The notes: generated by a model not told the origin, from the letters alone. 64,000 nt of DNA from Phorcus lineatus (GCA_921293015.1 OV121081.1:63815022-63879021), one strand, 5' to 3'. Positions 49,801-62,189 are shown, numbered from the stretch's first letter. Numbers and translations: made by a program.

Positions 49801-52560
49801 TAACTTATATGTGGAACGTGTGACAAAACATTCACATTATCAATCAATGTGACAAGATGCAGAGCTCCCCTTATTGGTAATATGTGTTTAATAACATTTC
49901 AGAAAATTATACTCTCCTATATACCATAGAACTATTTCAATGATTGCTGTGATATATAACTATAAATATGCGATATATCACAAAGTTTATTTGTGAGTAG
50001 TTGCAGAGTCAACTTTGTTTCAATTCGATTTAAGATCATGCAAAAGTCCCCCCGCCCATACCTAGAGTGACCGCTTTATATGATGTGATAAAGAAATGAA
50101 AAAATTTAAATTGCCCACATATCCCAGGGACCACTGCGCGAATGCGGTAAAAGAGATGGAGGAATTTCATTGGACGTGGCTGAACGCGGGGTTCGACAAG
50201 GATATGTACAAGATCTGGGAGCAGGAGGGGTGCTATGAGCAGGTGCACCGCCGTCTTGGCTACAGACTCAGGCTTATTGAGGTGAACTACTTTCTTTTCC
50301 CCATTTTAGATGTAAGCGTATACTCCTAATCATCAGGAATTACGCAATAAAAAAGTAACTAAAAGAAATTATTGTCTTTTATATGTACATCATTTTAAAA
50401 AGTACTTATAGACCTTCTATAACGTCTGAAGAAAATATATTTGAAACGTGTAAAAGTTCCTGTGCAAAATTATCATTTCTTAACTTTTGAAATTGACTCA
50501 ATTTTTTTTTTAACGGATTGTTGACATTTATGTAACGGATCGTTGACGTTTACGCTAATGTCATATGTAACAAAGAAACAAAGACTGGTTTGATTGAAAA
50601 TGATTTGATGGCAGTCTCTTGAATCCAACACTTTTGCCTCCAGTCCAACATCCAGAACAATGTGCAATCCGGAAGTGACGTGTGTTTCAGCCTCACTCTG
50701 ACTAATGATGGGTTCGCGGCTCCAGTCAAAGAGATGGACGTGTCTCTCGTTCTACATCAGAAATCTGGGTCAGTACAGGCGACTCTTTTCATATTCTGAA
50801 ACGTCATGAACTGCATAATTGATAGTTCAATGTTAGAGACAAAATCAGAGAGTCATCACCCATAATCTCTGTTACGAATAAGCAACATTTCACTCTGTCT
50901 CCACTTGAGTTTGAGTTGAAAACTTCAATTCTGATAAGGTAAGAAAGCTTCTGAAATTGCTACCAATCGGGATTCTCAATCTAGTAATGGCGGAAGAATT
51001 ATTAAGAAAGAAACAACGCGGAAATAAATAATTTTACTTTTTTTTGTCATTAATATCGTTTCCATGAAAGGATTGGCACGTTTGAAATTTAGATATGAAT
51101 GTATACTCTTAATGAATCTTAAGAAACTATCAATACGAATGCTTCTATATAACCAGAGGCAAGTACTACAGACACGTGATCACTGACACAGATGTGAGAA
51201 CGTATCAACCTGGCCAACACAAAACCATCTCGGGATCCGTCAACATCCCTAGCAACATGCCGACAGGGCAGTATGAGGTGCGCACCAGTACCAATAGTAT
51301 CAGAATAGATCGTGTGAATTTGAAACAAAGCTTGAACCCTCATTTACTCTCAGTAAAGAGATATGTTAACCAGCATTGGTTACACATTTTCCGCCATTCA
51401 AACTGTCAATCACCTGTCATTGAATGCATTTGTTAAGGTCACAATTTCTTGCCTAAGAAATGCAAACAAAACCCTTTTCTCATCGGCCTATGTATGGCTA
51501 TATATTAGATATTTTGGAATTTTTGTCATCGCGATTGAAGGGATTTGGATAATTCGTAAAATTAAGCTGGCGTTTGCTAACCCAATATTGCAACGGAAAG
51601 AAGCAAATTTTCGAAAAGAAGGATAAGGACATGAAACGAGTATTCAAAGGTGAGTTGATTCTTATGGAATAGCATAACCGAAATAACCAACACTGTGCTT
51701 GTAGATAAAGAGGATATAAGATAAATGTTTATAATTATGACCGTTTTCTTAAGTATTATTTCTTGTTGCAGACCTTCCTGACTATTGGAGACAAGATCCT
51801 GAAGACGGAGTCCGACTACTACGTGTTGTTCGCTAACGGGGGAGGAGTCCCCCAGTACTCGCGGGGACTTAACGATCTCAAACATACCATCACTGTAAGT
51901 CAGGTTTTAGAAGGCGTTTGATTACTGCCGTGACTGTAGTGAGATAAGGGGAACTGGACAACAAGTCGCAGTTGTAAACGCTAGCACTATCACTTACACA
52001 TCCATAAGAATACATAATATAGAATGATAACCGTTATGTTAGGATTGCATAGATGGTGATCATGGTGTCCCTATTGATATACACATAGGAGAACAGAAAC
52101 AGCTAACAAGCACCTGTTCCCCCTCCCCAGGTAAACCACGCCTCCCACTCTGCTCACTCCTCTTGTCCAGCGATGAAGGCGTGGAACCCGCCCAAACACA
52201 GCCATCATAACAGACTCTTCAGGGGTGAGCCAATATTTATCTTAACTTTTATTTTACTATTTCTGATTAAACATTTGATTTAACTTTTAACTTTGTAATC
52301 ACCATTCTGTAGTTTGGTCCTTTTTAATTTGCTTCTTTATAAGGTTTCGAAAAAAACAATCAAGAGTAACAGGAAACCTTTCACCGTTAACTTCTTGATA
52401 GTTTCCAAATACGAATAAGAAAAATCAAATCCAACACCAAGACAGTGTAGTGGTTTCCATGTACTAAGTGCTCTGCAGTTAGATGACTGTGTTTGTATGA
52501 GTGTAATATCTTCCCGTTATTTCAGCACCTTCATCGGGGTATGCAACCATCATTGGCTAG
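40895..52560 (+). CDS. Secreted DUF4874/DUF4832 protein, copy B (14 exons, about 516 aa)
   Basis: Exons: 40895-40943, 42759-42798, 44731-44830, 45202-45387, 45773-45902, 47410-47551, 47852-47961, 48948-49089, 50128-50281, 50644-50768, 51157-51277, 51772-51894, 52131-52224, 52526-52560. Every splice site, phase and the stop match copy A, and the frame is fully open. Relative to A I read G18D, S36N, Q51L, V53I, L91Q, F123N and T124A in exons 2-4, but only R284C in exons 5-14. The NPGRGF, EAGFIGTWGEW and HHNDCFLSSDNDVGTY motifs are unchanged, so both proteins could be active. Intron 2 is shorter because the MITE is absent, and intron 1 lacks the foldback insert. R284C adds an unpaired cysteine near the DUF4832 core. 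The substrate is unknown, as for copy A. Confidence 0.9.
41361..41990. repeat. 42-bp minisatellite in intron 1, copy B (about 15 copies)
   Basis: Same unit as in A, but more homogeneous. Because 42 is a multiple of three, the minus strand stays open for 240 codons (42005-41283) as a 14-residue repeat, VVENLTSFYLLLWT. This is probably not a gene. Confidence 0.92.
42195..42292 (-). pseudogene. Short remnant of the mariner transposase, copy B
   Basis: Matches the 5' end of the fragment in unit A (cactgagcttcgatgccttc is common to both) and breaks off inside the QDN motif, where about 290 bases are missing compared with A. Confidence 0.65.
46481..46941. mobile_element. Mariner-type MITE in intron 5, copy B
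   Basis: Duplicate of the element at 19600-20060, starting CAGCTGCATGCC after TA and ending before TA. Confidence 0.85.
47090..47265 (+). repeat. Tandem duplication with decayed start of exon 6, copy B
   Basis: Same arrangement as at 20209 in unit A, with the false acceptor and gtgaatggactttttttgcc before the real exon 6 at 47410. Confidence 0.72.
49114..49454. mobile_element. MITE with about 80-bp inverted arms in intron 8, copy B
   Basis: Duplicate of the element at 22236-22576, with a few substitutions. Confidence 0.75.
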
Positions 52561-52806
52561 AAGTATCCGGAAAACGTCAAAAGACAAATAGTGTTTTCGA
52601 TTAAAAATCATTGATTGTATAATTTTATCTATTAGATAAGAATATCCAACAGTGACTTCTCCAGGCTTGAATTATTTCGCTCAAACTGAATTTAAATTGC
52701 ATGTTTCAAGTTAAAAATATGAAATGGTTTCAAAATATATGATAATGATGTTCTTTACAAAATATTAAAATATCTTAAAGGAATGAAAGCATGAATATAT
52801 GCGTCT

Positions 52807-52812
52807 AATAAA
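52807..52812 (+). terminator. AATAAA polyadenylation signal of DUF4832 gene, copy B
   Basis: Same position relative to the stop codon as in copy A. Confidence 0.45.
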
Positions 52813-53306
52813 ATCTTAAGTTTATAAATCTTATTTTAATTCCATTCATCCTAATATGGAACACCATCTATTAAAAGGCAAGCCTCGATTTGGGGTCCTA
52901 TTCGAGGATTCCTTGTCTTTTAAATGATAAAGTGATTATTTTTAGAAAAGTATTATTTCAGAAAGTGATTATTAGTACCCCTCTAATTTGCTATAGATAT
53001 GAGAATACTTTATGTGGAAATTCAAGTTGAAGCATATTTCTCATGTTGTAATATATCGAAGACGACGAGGCATGGAAGGTAAACCGGAAGTCTTTTATTA
53101 TGCTATAAGCGACAAGACGACGCTTCAGGCCGCTTACAATAATAGGCATTACTGGTGTGGTGTGGTACATTTTACGAGCGCTTCATAAGCTTAACAATAT
53201 ACATGACATCTCCCTTTTTATAGAAAAATAAACTTTAAAGCATGGTTAGCTTTACTGTTGAGAGTCACAATATTCTAAAAAGCAAAGATATAAATTTAAC
53301 ATGAAT

Positions 53307-54472
53307 TTAAGGAGTAACAAAGTCATTGAATCTCTGAGGCGGCTTGACTATGCGACCAGACCTGGTGACATTAACAAGTTCATCGGTGGCAGGTGTCCCC
53401 ACTGATATTGTCTGGTTGGTGTCAACTGGTATCGTGACGTCAGTTTGTTGTTTGGCACTCGACACGGTCTGGATGGAATTTCCAGTCTGAATATCCATTT
53501 GCGAATGCTCAGCCCAAGAAGCTTTTGTCTTCTTGCACTGTGATCTATTCCGTCTGTACTTTTTCCCACTTGCTGTCTCAACAATGTAGGATCTAGGAGA
53601 GGAATGCTTTGCAGTCACAGTTGCTGGAACCCACTTTTTTGTTGATGCTGAAACACAACTTGATCACCAGGAGTTAAGTGAGGTAACTCCTTGCACCTTC
53701 CATTGTCATAATAGAATTTCTCTTTCTGTTGTTTCATGTGGAGCTTATTCCTGACATTTGTGGCAAATTCAGGTTTCAAAAGTGGTGCTGCAGTCGGTAG
53801 AGAAGTTTTCAATCGACGTCCTAAGAACATCTGTGCAGGTGACAAGCCAATTCCTTCGATAGGAGTGTTTCTGTAAGCAAGGAAGGCTACATGTGGATCA
53901 CTTGCCTTTCTGATGATGTTCTTTACTGTTTGAACTGCCCTCTCCGCCTGTGCGTTTCCAGGGGGGTAGTAAAGAATGCTGGTTGTATGTGTAAAACAAC
54001 CTAAGCTTTCGAACAATGTAGGATGTCCATTTAGCACATCTTCAGGAATGGTAGATTCTGTCACTGCATGGTTCACCCTCGCCACTAACCTCATTTGACT
54101 GCATGTCTTTGATCCTAATATTGATTCATGGCTCCCATCTACAACTTGAAATTTCACATTGGATTTGACATCTTTATATTCAAGTGGAAGAAAGACAGCT
54201 CCCACTACCTTGAGAATATGTCCCGAGTAAGACTGTAACCTTACGTTCGACTTTTCCATTGCTGTTTTCATCCCCAGGCTTTTCAGAGTCTCTGTTGAAA
54301 TTACGTTGCATTTGGCTCCGGTGCCCAACTCAAAGTTTACTGTTTTGCTGAACACTTTAAAGTTGTCTTGCCACTCGTCATTATCCATTTCTGTGTCACC
54401 ATCAGTGTATATAGCTCCAACGAAGAAAGTTTCCTCAGTGTCCGATGTATCTTCTTCTGCTACTTTATTCAC
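53307..54472 (-). pseudogene. Gypsy Pol remnant, copy B, protease active-site Asp replaced by Gly
   Basis: Same protease-to-integrase fusion and same downstream frame shift as in copy A. The D-T-G triad reads G-T-G. Other changes include an early L-to-M near KSLGMKTAM and YYPPGNAQAE in place of YYPRGNAQAE. Confidence 0.85.
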
Positions 54473-54603
54473 TTTACGTTTGTGTTTCTTTCCTTTATGT
54501 TTTGGATGTTCATATCTGCCACTCTTGTTCCTGCAGACAGATGCAAAGTGGTTGAATTTCTTACACTCGGAACACTGTTTTCCTTTAGCTGGACAAACTT
54601 GCT

Positions 54604-55281
54604 TTATAAATGTTCATACTCACATTTGCCACACACATTCTGTCTTTGAGATTGTTTATCAGTAGAATTATTGAATGAGCTCTGTCTTGATTTCTCCCTT
54701 CTGCCCTGAAATTGACGGATGACGTTGATATTTGCGTCTTCTCCACTCATCATTTTCAGTTGCTCTTGAGAAAGTTCATGTGTACTGGCTATTTCTATTG
54801 CCTTCTCTAGGGTAAGATCAGAGCCTTCATTTATCAACTTTTCACGCACTTTAGGTGAATTTGTTCCAAAGACAATTCTGTCTCGCACCATCTCATCTGG
54901 ATCAGTATATGAACAGTCTTTCACTAGAGTTTTCAAGTCTGTGATGAACTGCACTACTTTTTCTGACTGATTCTGAGTTCTGCACTGAAATTTATATCTT
55001 GAAAATACTTGATTTGACTTTGGCTTTACATAGTTTTCAAACTTTGTGTAATGAGCGTCTAACTTCTTTCGATCTTTGTCACTCAATGCCCATGTCTCAA
55101 AGACGTTTCTACCTCGTTCTCCCACCCAGAGCATTAAGAAATTACACTTTTCTGCTTCTGTCTTTCCTTTTAGTGGACCGCCGAACATGAAATCCACGTG
55201 AGAACGAAAACTCTTCCATGCGCCTGGTAAATCGCCACTGTCCCAATTCATCATCGGTACTGAGCCAGCTAAAGATGCCAT
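54604..55281 (-). CDS. Gypsy Gag protein, copy B (225 aa to the same stop)
   Basis: Begins MASLAGSVPMMNWDSGD and reads the same as copy A, ending at the same stop inside the zinc-knuckle region. The second knuckle CSECKKFNHFASVC follows in the -1 frame. Confidence 0.8.
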   Translation of the reverse strand: MASLAGSVPMMNWDSGDLPGAWKSFRSHVDFMFGGPLKGKTEAEKCNFLMLWVGERGRNVFETWALSDKDRKKLDAHYTKFENYVKPKSNQVFSRYKFQCRTQNQSEKVVQFITDLKTLVKDCSYTDPDEMVRDRIVFGTNSPKVREKLINEGSDLTLEKAIEIASTHELSQEQLKMMSGEDANINVIRQFQGRREKSRQSSFNNSTDKQSQRQNVCGKCEYEHL

Positions 55282-55912
55282 CTCGCCCCTTTAGTATTGA
55301 TATTTGTCGACCAACTTGTTAAATTCGTCCTTATCAATGTCCTTATGATGCGAAATATTCTTATTACTGACGGATGTCGGCTGTGGAGTCTGATTTCTGA
55401 CACCATGTTATATATCGAAGACAACGAGGCATGGAAGGTAAACCGGAAGTCCTTTATTATGCTATAAGCAACAAGACGACTCTTCAGGCCGCTTACAATA
55501 ATAGGCATTACTGGTGTGGTGTGATACATTTGACGAGCGCTTTATTAGCTTAACAATATACATGACAATGTATATCAGCCTACATAATCTAAAGTTTGCC
55601 AGCGTAGGCATATGGATTTCAACTAATCAATGTTTCACATGAAATGTAGACTAAAGTTTATGAAATACATGTAAAGTATACCGAACTCGTGTGTGACTGA
55701 TCAGATACTTACCAGCTGATCTGTCTCAAACCTAGCTTTTGAGTTACTGATCGCTAGATAGCCACGTCGAGTATTAGAATAGTTTGACGTTCAGTTTCAC
55801 AAACGAGTGTTCCGGATCAGAAGAGAGTGTCAGGATATTGTAAACATCAGTATAGGTGAAGGCACATGCAGTGCGTCCATAACCACGACAGGTTTGGGAG
55901 AAGAAAGACAGG

Positions 55913-56983
55913 ATGAGGAGCCCATTAAAGGAGAATTATGGGCACTGGGAGTGCTCGTCTAAAGCCATCAGGATTATCATCATTGCTTCTATTTTCTCCT
56001 TTATATTTGTATTCGTGACGGTGATACATAAGATTGCTTGGACATCTGGCAGCGTTGTCTCGCCTCACCTCCCCCACCTGTCTAATATTTCTGGTCCTCT
56101 ATCCAGTGCTGTCCCTGATCATGACGTAGACGTTGATTACCAAGAAATCGGGGATAACATTGAAGTCAAAGGCACAGACCTAAATAAAGATTGGTACAAA
56201 GGCGAAGGAGACGATGTCATTACTCTTTGTGTGTCTAAAAAATGTATTAGCATGAAAGATTCGTGCAAACCAAACAAAACCTTCATTCCTCTAGAGTTTT
56301 CAACACCAGGTGGACATGTCACAACCTTCGTGATCAGTGAAGAGGAGAAGGAATTATTTGAGCAGAAAGTCAAACCTTCCCTAACAGCGCTCATGATTTT
56401 GATAGCAGCGGATCCCTCCACAACGTTGGTTGACATTGCCACTTATGACACAATTAGCAGCATCGCTGTCGCATCGCTTGGGAATCATGTTATAGCTGTC
56501 AATTCATTTCGGGAGAATGTACAACTACACTGCAATGGAATCGTTCACTCTGAATTAACTGGCAAGTGTTATGTCTTATTGAATCCCGTTCTAGATGTTC
56601 AAGGGGCTTTTAAGCTTGAGTTTATTTCCGGCGACTACATTATAAGGTTGAACGCATCTCAATCTGCACGTGGTCAACCAACAGGGATAAAAGGACAGCG
56701 CAAAAGAGGAATGCATTCCGTCATTTTACCAGACATACTGAAAGAATTTTCTTTTACCAATGCTGCCATCAGACTGGGTCGCCATAATGCAACACAGGTT
56801 CTGCAACAAGCAGGGGATTTCTTCGACCAAGTACCTGTCCGCTTCGTCATGCTTAGCTGGTCCACTATCCGTGATGAGCGCAGTGAAGCGATGATTTATG
56901 ACTTCCTAAAACATTACGAATTGAAACCCTTATCTTATAGTAATGGGCATTTTGAACAACTTGACCCTTCCCGTTATTTTTAA
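55913..56983 (+). CDS. FkbM-methyltransferase-like type II membrane protein lacking catalytic motifs (356 aa)
   Basis: A single-exon frame, with the first ATG chosen. Residues 1-18 are basic and cytoplasmic; 19-41 (IRIIIIASIFSFIFVFVTVI) form one membrane segment; the rest should be luminal or outside. The C-terminal half follows the layout of invertebrate FkbM-type methyltransferases: TTLVDIATYDTISSIAVASL, GNHVIAVNSFRENV, SVILPDILKEF, and AGDFFDQVPVRFVMLSW. Family members have VDIGANIG for S-adenosylmethionine binding, an acidic residue after the second strand, and KxDIEG later on. Here these read VDIATYDT, VNS and AIRLGRHN, so methyl transfer is unlikely and a binding or structural role is possible (inference). 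It ends a little short of the family's usual C-terminus. The LTR element lies 346 bp upstream. Copy A is frameshifted. Confidence 0.72.
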   Translation: MRSPLKENYGHWECSSKAIRIIIIASIFSFIFVFVTVIHKIAWTSGSVVSPHLPHLSNISGPLSSAVPDHDVDVDYQEIGDNIEVKGTDLNKDWYKGEGDDVITLCVSKKCISMKDSCKPNKTFIPLEFSTPGGHVTTFVISEEEKELFEQKVKPSLTALMILIAADPSTTLVDIATYDTISSIAVASLGNHVIAVNSFRENVQLHCNGIVHSELTGKCYVLLNPVLDVQGAFKLEFISGDYIIRLNASQSARGQPTGIKGQRKRGMHSVILPDILKEFSFTNAAIRLGRHNATQVLQQAGDFFDQVPVRFVMLSWSTIRDERSEAMIYDFLKHYELKPLSYSNGHFEQLDPSRYF

Positions 56984-59760
56984 ACGCTAGGAAAATGAGG
57001 ATAAGCACGCGTATCAATCCACCGCCTACACCAACATGATGGAAACCTCGACTCCCTACACTGACATAGTACCTTTACATAGCGGGTACAATTTGGGTTC
57101 GAGGGTGGCGGAGGACAAGAAAGCACACCCTCCCGGAGGTGAGAGGTCATGCTCGAAAAGCGGAAGACGTGCAGGAGTAGATACTATGGAGGAGTCCACG
57201 AAGCATTTGCTTATGTAAAGGACGATGGAATAAACGGATTATCAAATTAATCAATACATGAAAATGTACAGCAAAACAATTTAGAGTTACATAAGCCTGT
57301 GACTTATTTATGTAAAGCAAATATATAGTGTGCTTCAACAATAACATCCTTATCCGCCGTTTCATGACACATCATCCATCCTGTGATTGTGAGGATTAAT
57401 TAATTAATCACTCAGCACTTGTCTTATCTAGTAACCAGGGCGTGATTACATCCTTTCCTTCTTCTGGGAGTACTTGCAATTGGGTGTCAAAGAACATGCT
57501 TGTCAATGAGACAGATCAAAGTTATATTAAACATAACATTTTGGTACTTTTTTCGTTTTCCGAACTCTCCTCCAAACTAGTAGCGTCTGTGTATACTGTT
57601 TCAACTTCTGTTGCCGATCTTATATTTACGATTGTCTTTGCATGAACGCGGCTGAACGAGTGGGTTTCCGAGTGCGTTTAATTACACGCTAAGTGTCAAC
57701 CTTTTATGAGAAACGCAGTTTACAACTTTCGGCATTGACTAAGAACAATTGAGTATGAACTGTTTCTTCCGAGTGAAGATTCCCATTAAATGGATTAAAA
57801 TTAGTTGTCAAACCGGCCTTCGTATAAATCGGAGAGTATTGTAGGCCTACACTTAAGTTCTGTAAAATACGTATTCTGTGCATGAATAAAGTATCTTCAG
57901 TTACGTGTTCATCCAACCATGTAAACATTTCTTTTTTAAAACTCGATGCGAATACTGGCATCAATCGTGTCTCGATCGTAAAACTCTGCTGTTGAGGAGA
58001 AGAATACTATACATTTTTGAAATCTCTTTAGAGTTTATTTTCCGATAAATAACTACTCCATACCCTGATTTCCATGGCGGCTTTTCCTGCTAAAAGCAAG
58101 TGGGATGTGGATGAATCAAGGACAGTCTCATCAAAATAGACCGTGTTCCGAGGGAGATAAGAATCAAAATATTGTCTGTACCAGGATACGAACTCGATTC
58201 ATTTGGGGACTCCTCTGCATAACAACATCAAACAGCCCGAATATTGTATGTTATGACTTAAATCACATAGCAAATCACAAAGCCTCCGGCTGGGGCTTTC
58301 TCTTTCAGACAATGCGATAGCAATTCACCACTGAGGACCATTCGTTCTACATGATCTTTCCTTTTAATCTACATGATGTAACTGGTCCGCTACCGAGTAA
58401 AATTTAGCTCATTAAACGTTTAACAGAACACACGCCTATACGGGCTGTAGTCAGGCCGTGTTGATAGGAGACCATCAACGAGTTCGCTTCCCGGTGGCGG
58501 CAATATTTCTATGTATCGGAACAGGTTAGATTTTATGAAGATATACCCTAGATGTATCCACAGTGTTTGCTATGAAAATTGTTTTTTCAAACAATGACTA
58601 TAATCGTAGCAACATGAAAACGTTTTAAATAGATGATAAATACATTAGAAATTTTAAGAATACGATAAATCATGTGGCTGGCCCAATATATCAGAAAAAT
58701 AAACTAGTGGGGAAACGTCTTCATTCTTTCCTCTTTGCTGTGCTATCCACACAATCAACACCAATACATGAACAGGCATTCTACGTGCAATTAACGTGAT
58801 GTAGCTTAAGTAAACTACTATCTTTCATTGATTTGAATGTAACATGTTTTATTCATAATGAAACGGATTGGGAGCGAGTTCTTCAACCTAGGACATCCTC
58901 TTTTTGATATTTACAATATTATACATTCAAATCATGAAAGGATGACAGATTCTGAACAAGACAGAGTTATAGGAAGAAGGATAAGAAGATAAATAGCAAC
59001 GGTATCAACAAACAAATTTTTATTCAAATTATATATAAATCGATATGAATGAAGATCATGTTGAAGGGAACGCTGTTCCTGAAGAGTTTATACAAAATGC
59101 CATAAAATACTAACAAAACACAAAATCTTAACTCAATTCGAATAAACTTACATTTTAATTACCAATATTTCATGTTCATTCACACTTTCTGAAACATCTT
59201 AATCCGAAAACGAATGTTCATTCAAAATATTGCAACAAATTTAAGGAATGCTTGTAAGTATAACTGAAAATGTACAACAATTGTTGTCCAGAAGCGAGTG
59301 TCTAGACTGAACGGTATCCTGAAATGAAGATGAAGAAATCGTGAACATACCCTTCATACTTTTCATTAATGCCCACGGGTCATGTCTTATCCAGCTTATA
59401 AACCGACAGAAACAGCGGGAAACAGCGGGAAAACAATTTTGTACTGAAATATTTAGTGTTGTAATGAAAAGTCATTGAGAGTCGATTCAATGTGTTTTCG
59501 GTTTTGAAATGCATCACGCGAACGCAGCCGTGTTAGCCTTGGTATACGTCGCACGTGCGGTCAGCATTTATCTGCAGTGGTTCATGAGAACAAGATATGC
59601 CCATCAAGTAACTGTAATGGTACTTGACAGCCTTGAAGCGAGTCTACGAAGACAGTGGAAGCAATATGACTCTCGAGGATTGGGTTTTGGTAGGTACCCA
59701 ACGTTTCCAAGCTAGTCCAACATTCTGGCTACTCATACACAAGTACCAACATATATATAT
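56984..59760. other. Gap after the FkbM-like gene, unit B, no firm gene
   Basis: Matches 30077-33030 of unit A without the 181-bp stretch. The minus-strand frame that is open at 31297-31542 in A has a TGA in place of a Trp codon here (about 58,200). Confidence 0.5.
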
Positions 59761-59769
59761 ATTTATATA

Positions 59770-60705
59770 CCTAAACATTTATACAGCGCTAGAATCCAAC
59801 AGAAGCTGCTCAAAAGCACATAAGTTCTAGAGAACCGGGCCTGCCTTTCTAAAAGATCTATCTCCGCACATCTTTGCCCTTGTCCGTGGCACAGCAAGTA
59901 GATTCTGCTCAGCCGATCTTAACTGACGGACTGGCTGATAAGTCTCAATCATGCTTGACAGATATGGTGGAGCAAGGTCATGGAGACATTTGAAAACCAG
60001 AACGAGGATCTTGAATTGGATCCTCTGGAAGACAGGAAGCCAGTGAAGGTCTTGAAGCACCGGTCTGATATGGTCATACTGCCCTGTTATAGTGATGACT
60101 CTTGCAGCTGTGTTCTGCACGTTTTGGAGCTTACTAATCAGTTGTTCTGGTAGGCCATATAGTAGCTAGTTGCAGTAGTCAATCCTAGATGTTACATAAG
60201 CTTGCACTACAGATCTTGAGGTCGTGACATCCAGGTACCTCCTTGTCCGACCAATATTTCTTATGCGGTGATACGCCCTCTTGCAAACAGAGTTATATGA
60301 CACCCAAATTCCTGGCATGTGAACTTCTTGATATTTCTGTTTTGTCATCGTTCAATTTAAGGAAGTTTGATGTCATCCAATTCTTGATGTCGTCTACAGA
60401 GTGTTGGATTTGGTGATGAGAGAGTTAGAGCTGACTGTAATCAGCATAGAGGTGATAATCTAGGTTGTGTGTATATGGTGAAAAGGATTAGCCCAAGAAG
60501 AAGAGTTAACACCATTGATACTGACAACCTGTGATCTGTTCGACATGTATGATCGGATCCATTCTAATGCTGAACCCTTGATACCAATCCGTTTATCAAG
60601 CAGGTTGAGCAGCACATTATGGTCCACAGTATCGAAGGCTGCCGACAGGTCTAATAGCACTAAAATGCCTGCTCCGTCTTTGATCACTGTCAATAGGAAC
60701 ATAAT
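59770..60705 (-). pseudogene. 3' part of a CR1/L2-like LINE reverse transcriptase, copy B
   Basis: Same three frame-shifted pieces as in copy A: 60702-60460 with [14 protein letters not shown], 60348-60166, and 60120-59827 with LHWLPVFQRIQFKILVLVFK. The inner reverse-transcriptase core is missing. The AT tail is short, as the inverted-repeat element of A is absent here. Confidence 0.85.
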
Positions 60706-61401
60706 TTATAACGGTATTTTAAAACTATTTTTTATAATTTGCAATAATTGTATTCAGACATGGTCTGGAAGTTTTGTAAGTCTTTTATAAGCTTAGTGTG
60801 GTAAAATTGTAAGTATATTTCGTATTAGCTTTTCTTAGCGGCTAGAAAGATTTTTTATATTACTACTATGTTGTTAGTACTCTATGAGAATAACTTCTTT
60901 TCAAATTAAAATATTCTGGAAAAGTTTGCTTTCTTTCATATGAGATATTGTTATAGTGAGAAATTACCTAAAAATTGAAGAACATAGTTTCTTGGTAAAA
61001 GCTTGCTTTAGTAGCCGTGAGACGTCACGGCAGAACATAATTGATGTTTCTCTATCAAGCAATATACCATGGGACCAATATAAGCCATATATTTAGAGCG
61101 AGTCTTTAATTGGTCTATGTTAAGATAGAGATTGGATAACAAAAAATAAGCATAGGAGTTGATCTCATATAAGAATAAACACCGATTGAAAGAGAGGAAA
61201 GCATGGCTTGGACCAGAGTTTGAGAGAAAATACATTTAGTAATGATCATTGATCTTAATTAGAGGATGATTAAAATGAAAGTAAAATACATTTATTTGTG
61301 TTATGTCTTTATTTGAGGCTTGTCCATTTAGTTAGTTTACGTTAATTTCATGAGCGAGTATGATGGTACCTCTTGACTTGATGTGTATGTTAGTTTCCCT
61401 A
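60706..61401. other. AT-rich spacer, no gene seen (equivalent to about 34551-35246 in unit A)
   Basis: Short open frames on both strands are shared by the two units but have no coding signature and no splice context. Confidence 0.45.
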
Positions 61402-62028
61402 AGACATACATATCAAAAGTTTGTTCACTTACTACAATATCTTAGTGCAAATATCATGTGATTTAGGTTTAGTTTGAACGTCAATAAAATAACTTCAAAA
61501 GAACTGACAAAGGATCTCTCGATGTAATGTTTGTAAAAGCCATTCTTTAAGTTATTGTTGGATTGTCTAGTCTCTCGTGCAAAATTTAGACTTTTGGCAT
61601 GATCAAATAGACAGAAAGGGCCACATTTTCGAAATTCCGATTTCCTTAAATTTAGATTAAAATATTCCATTTTACTGATCTGAGAAAAACATCAACCAAA
61701 TCATATTGTCTTAATGCAAACGAACAAACATTACCTGGGTTTAAAGTTGTTGGTGACTTATAAAGGATTTTGTTGAAAAAACTAAAAATTACTGTTTTCG
61801 AAATTTTGACCACTGGTCACTTCAGTGACCTGCTAAAAAATTATACGGATAAGTTCTGGGTATGGCATACAATTGCGTTAATGTTCAATGGCTCTTCACT
61901 TCTGTATTGAAAATTTAACATTTTTCGTTCCTTTTTCACAAAGCTACGGTGCCTCAAAGACATGGCAAATTACGTGATATTTGCGCTAGGATACGTAGGT
62001 ATATGAACAAACTTTTGGTATGCAGCTG
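61402..62028 (-). mobile_element. Mariner-type MITE, copy B of the 35.2-kb element
   Basis: Same as 35247-35872, ending in ttttggtatgcagctg before TA. Confidence 0.82.
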
Positions 62029-62189
62029 TAGAGCGTACAGAGTAACAGTTAAATACAAATATTAGATGTCGGATAATACAGTCAAAATACAATAATAACA
62101 TATTACTTATATTACATAATTACAATATTTGCTACTCTCTTCACATGGGTTTTTAAATATAACATAGCTATCTATTGCTGATATTTTTA

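Larger units (their letters stand above)
53047..55567 (-). mobile_element. Internally deleted Ty3/gypsy LTR retrotransposon, copy B
   Basis: LTRs lie at 53047-53208 and 55406-55567, with the same flanks, primer site, polypurine tract and internal deletion as in A. Gag is at 55281-54604 and reads the same as in A. The protease-integrase frame is at 54472-53615 and the shifted C-terminus at 53618-53307. The protease active site reads FELGTGAKCN instead of FELDTGAKCN, so the catalytic aspartate is lost. The copy arose by the segmental duplication and not by a new insertion. Confidence 0.92.
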
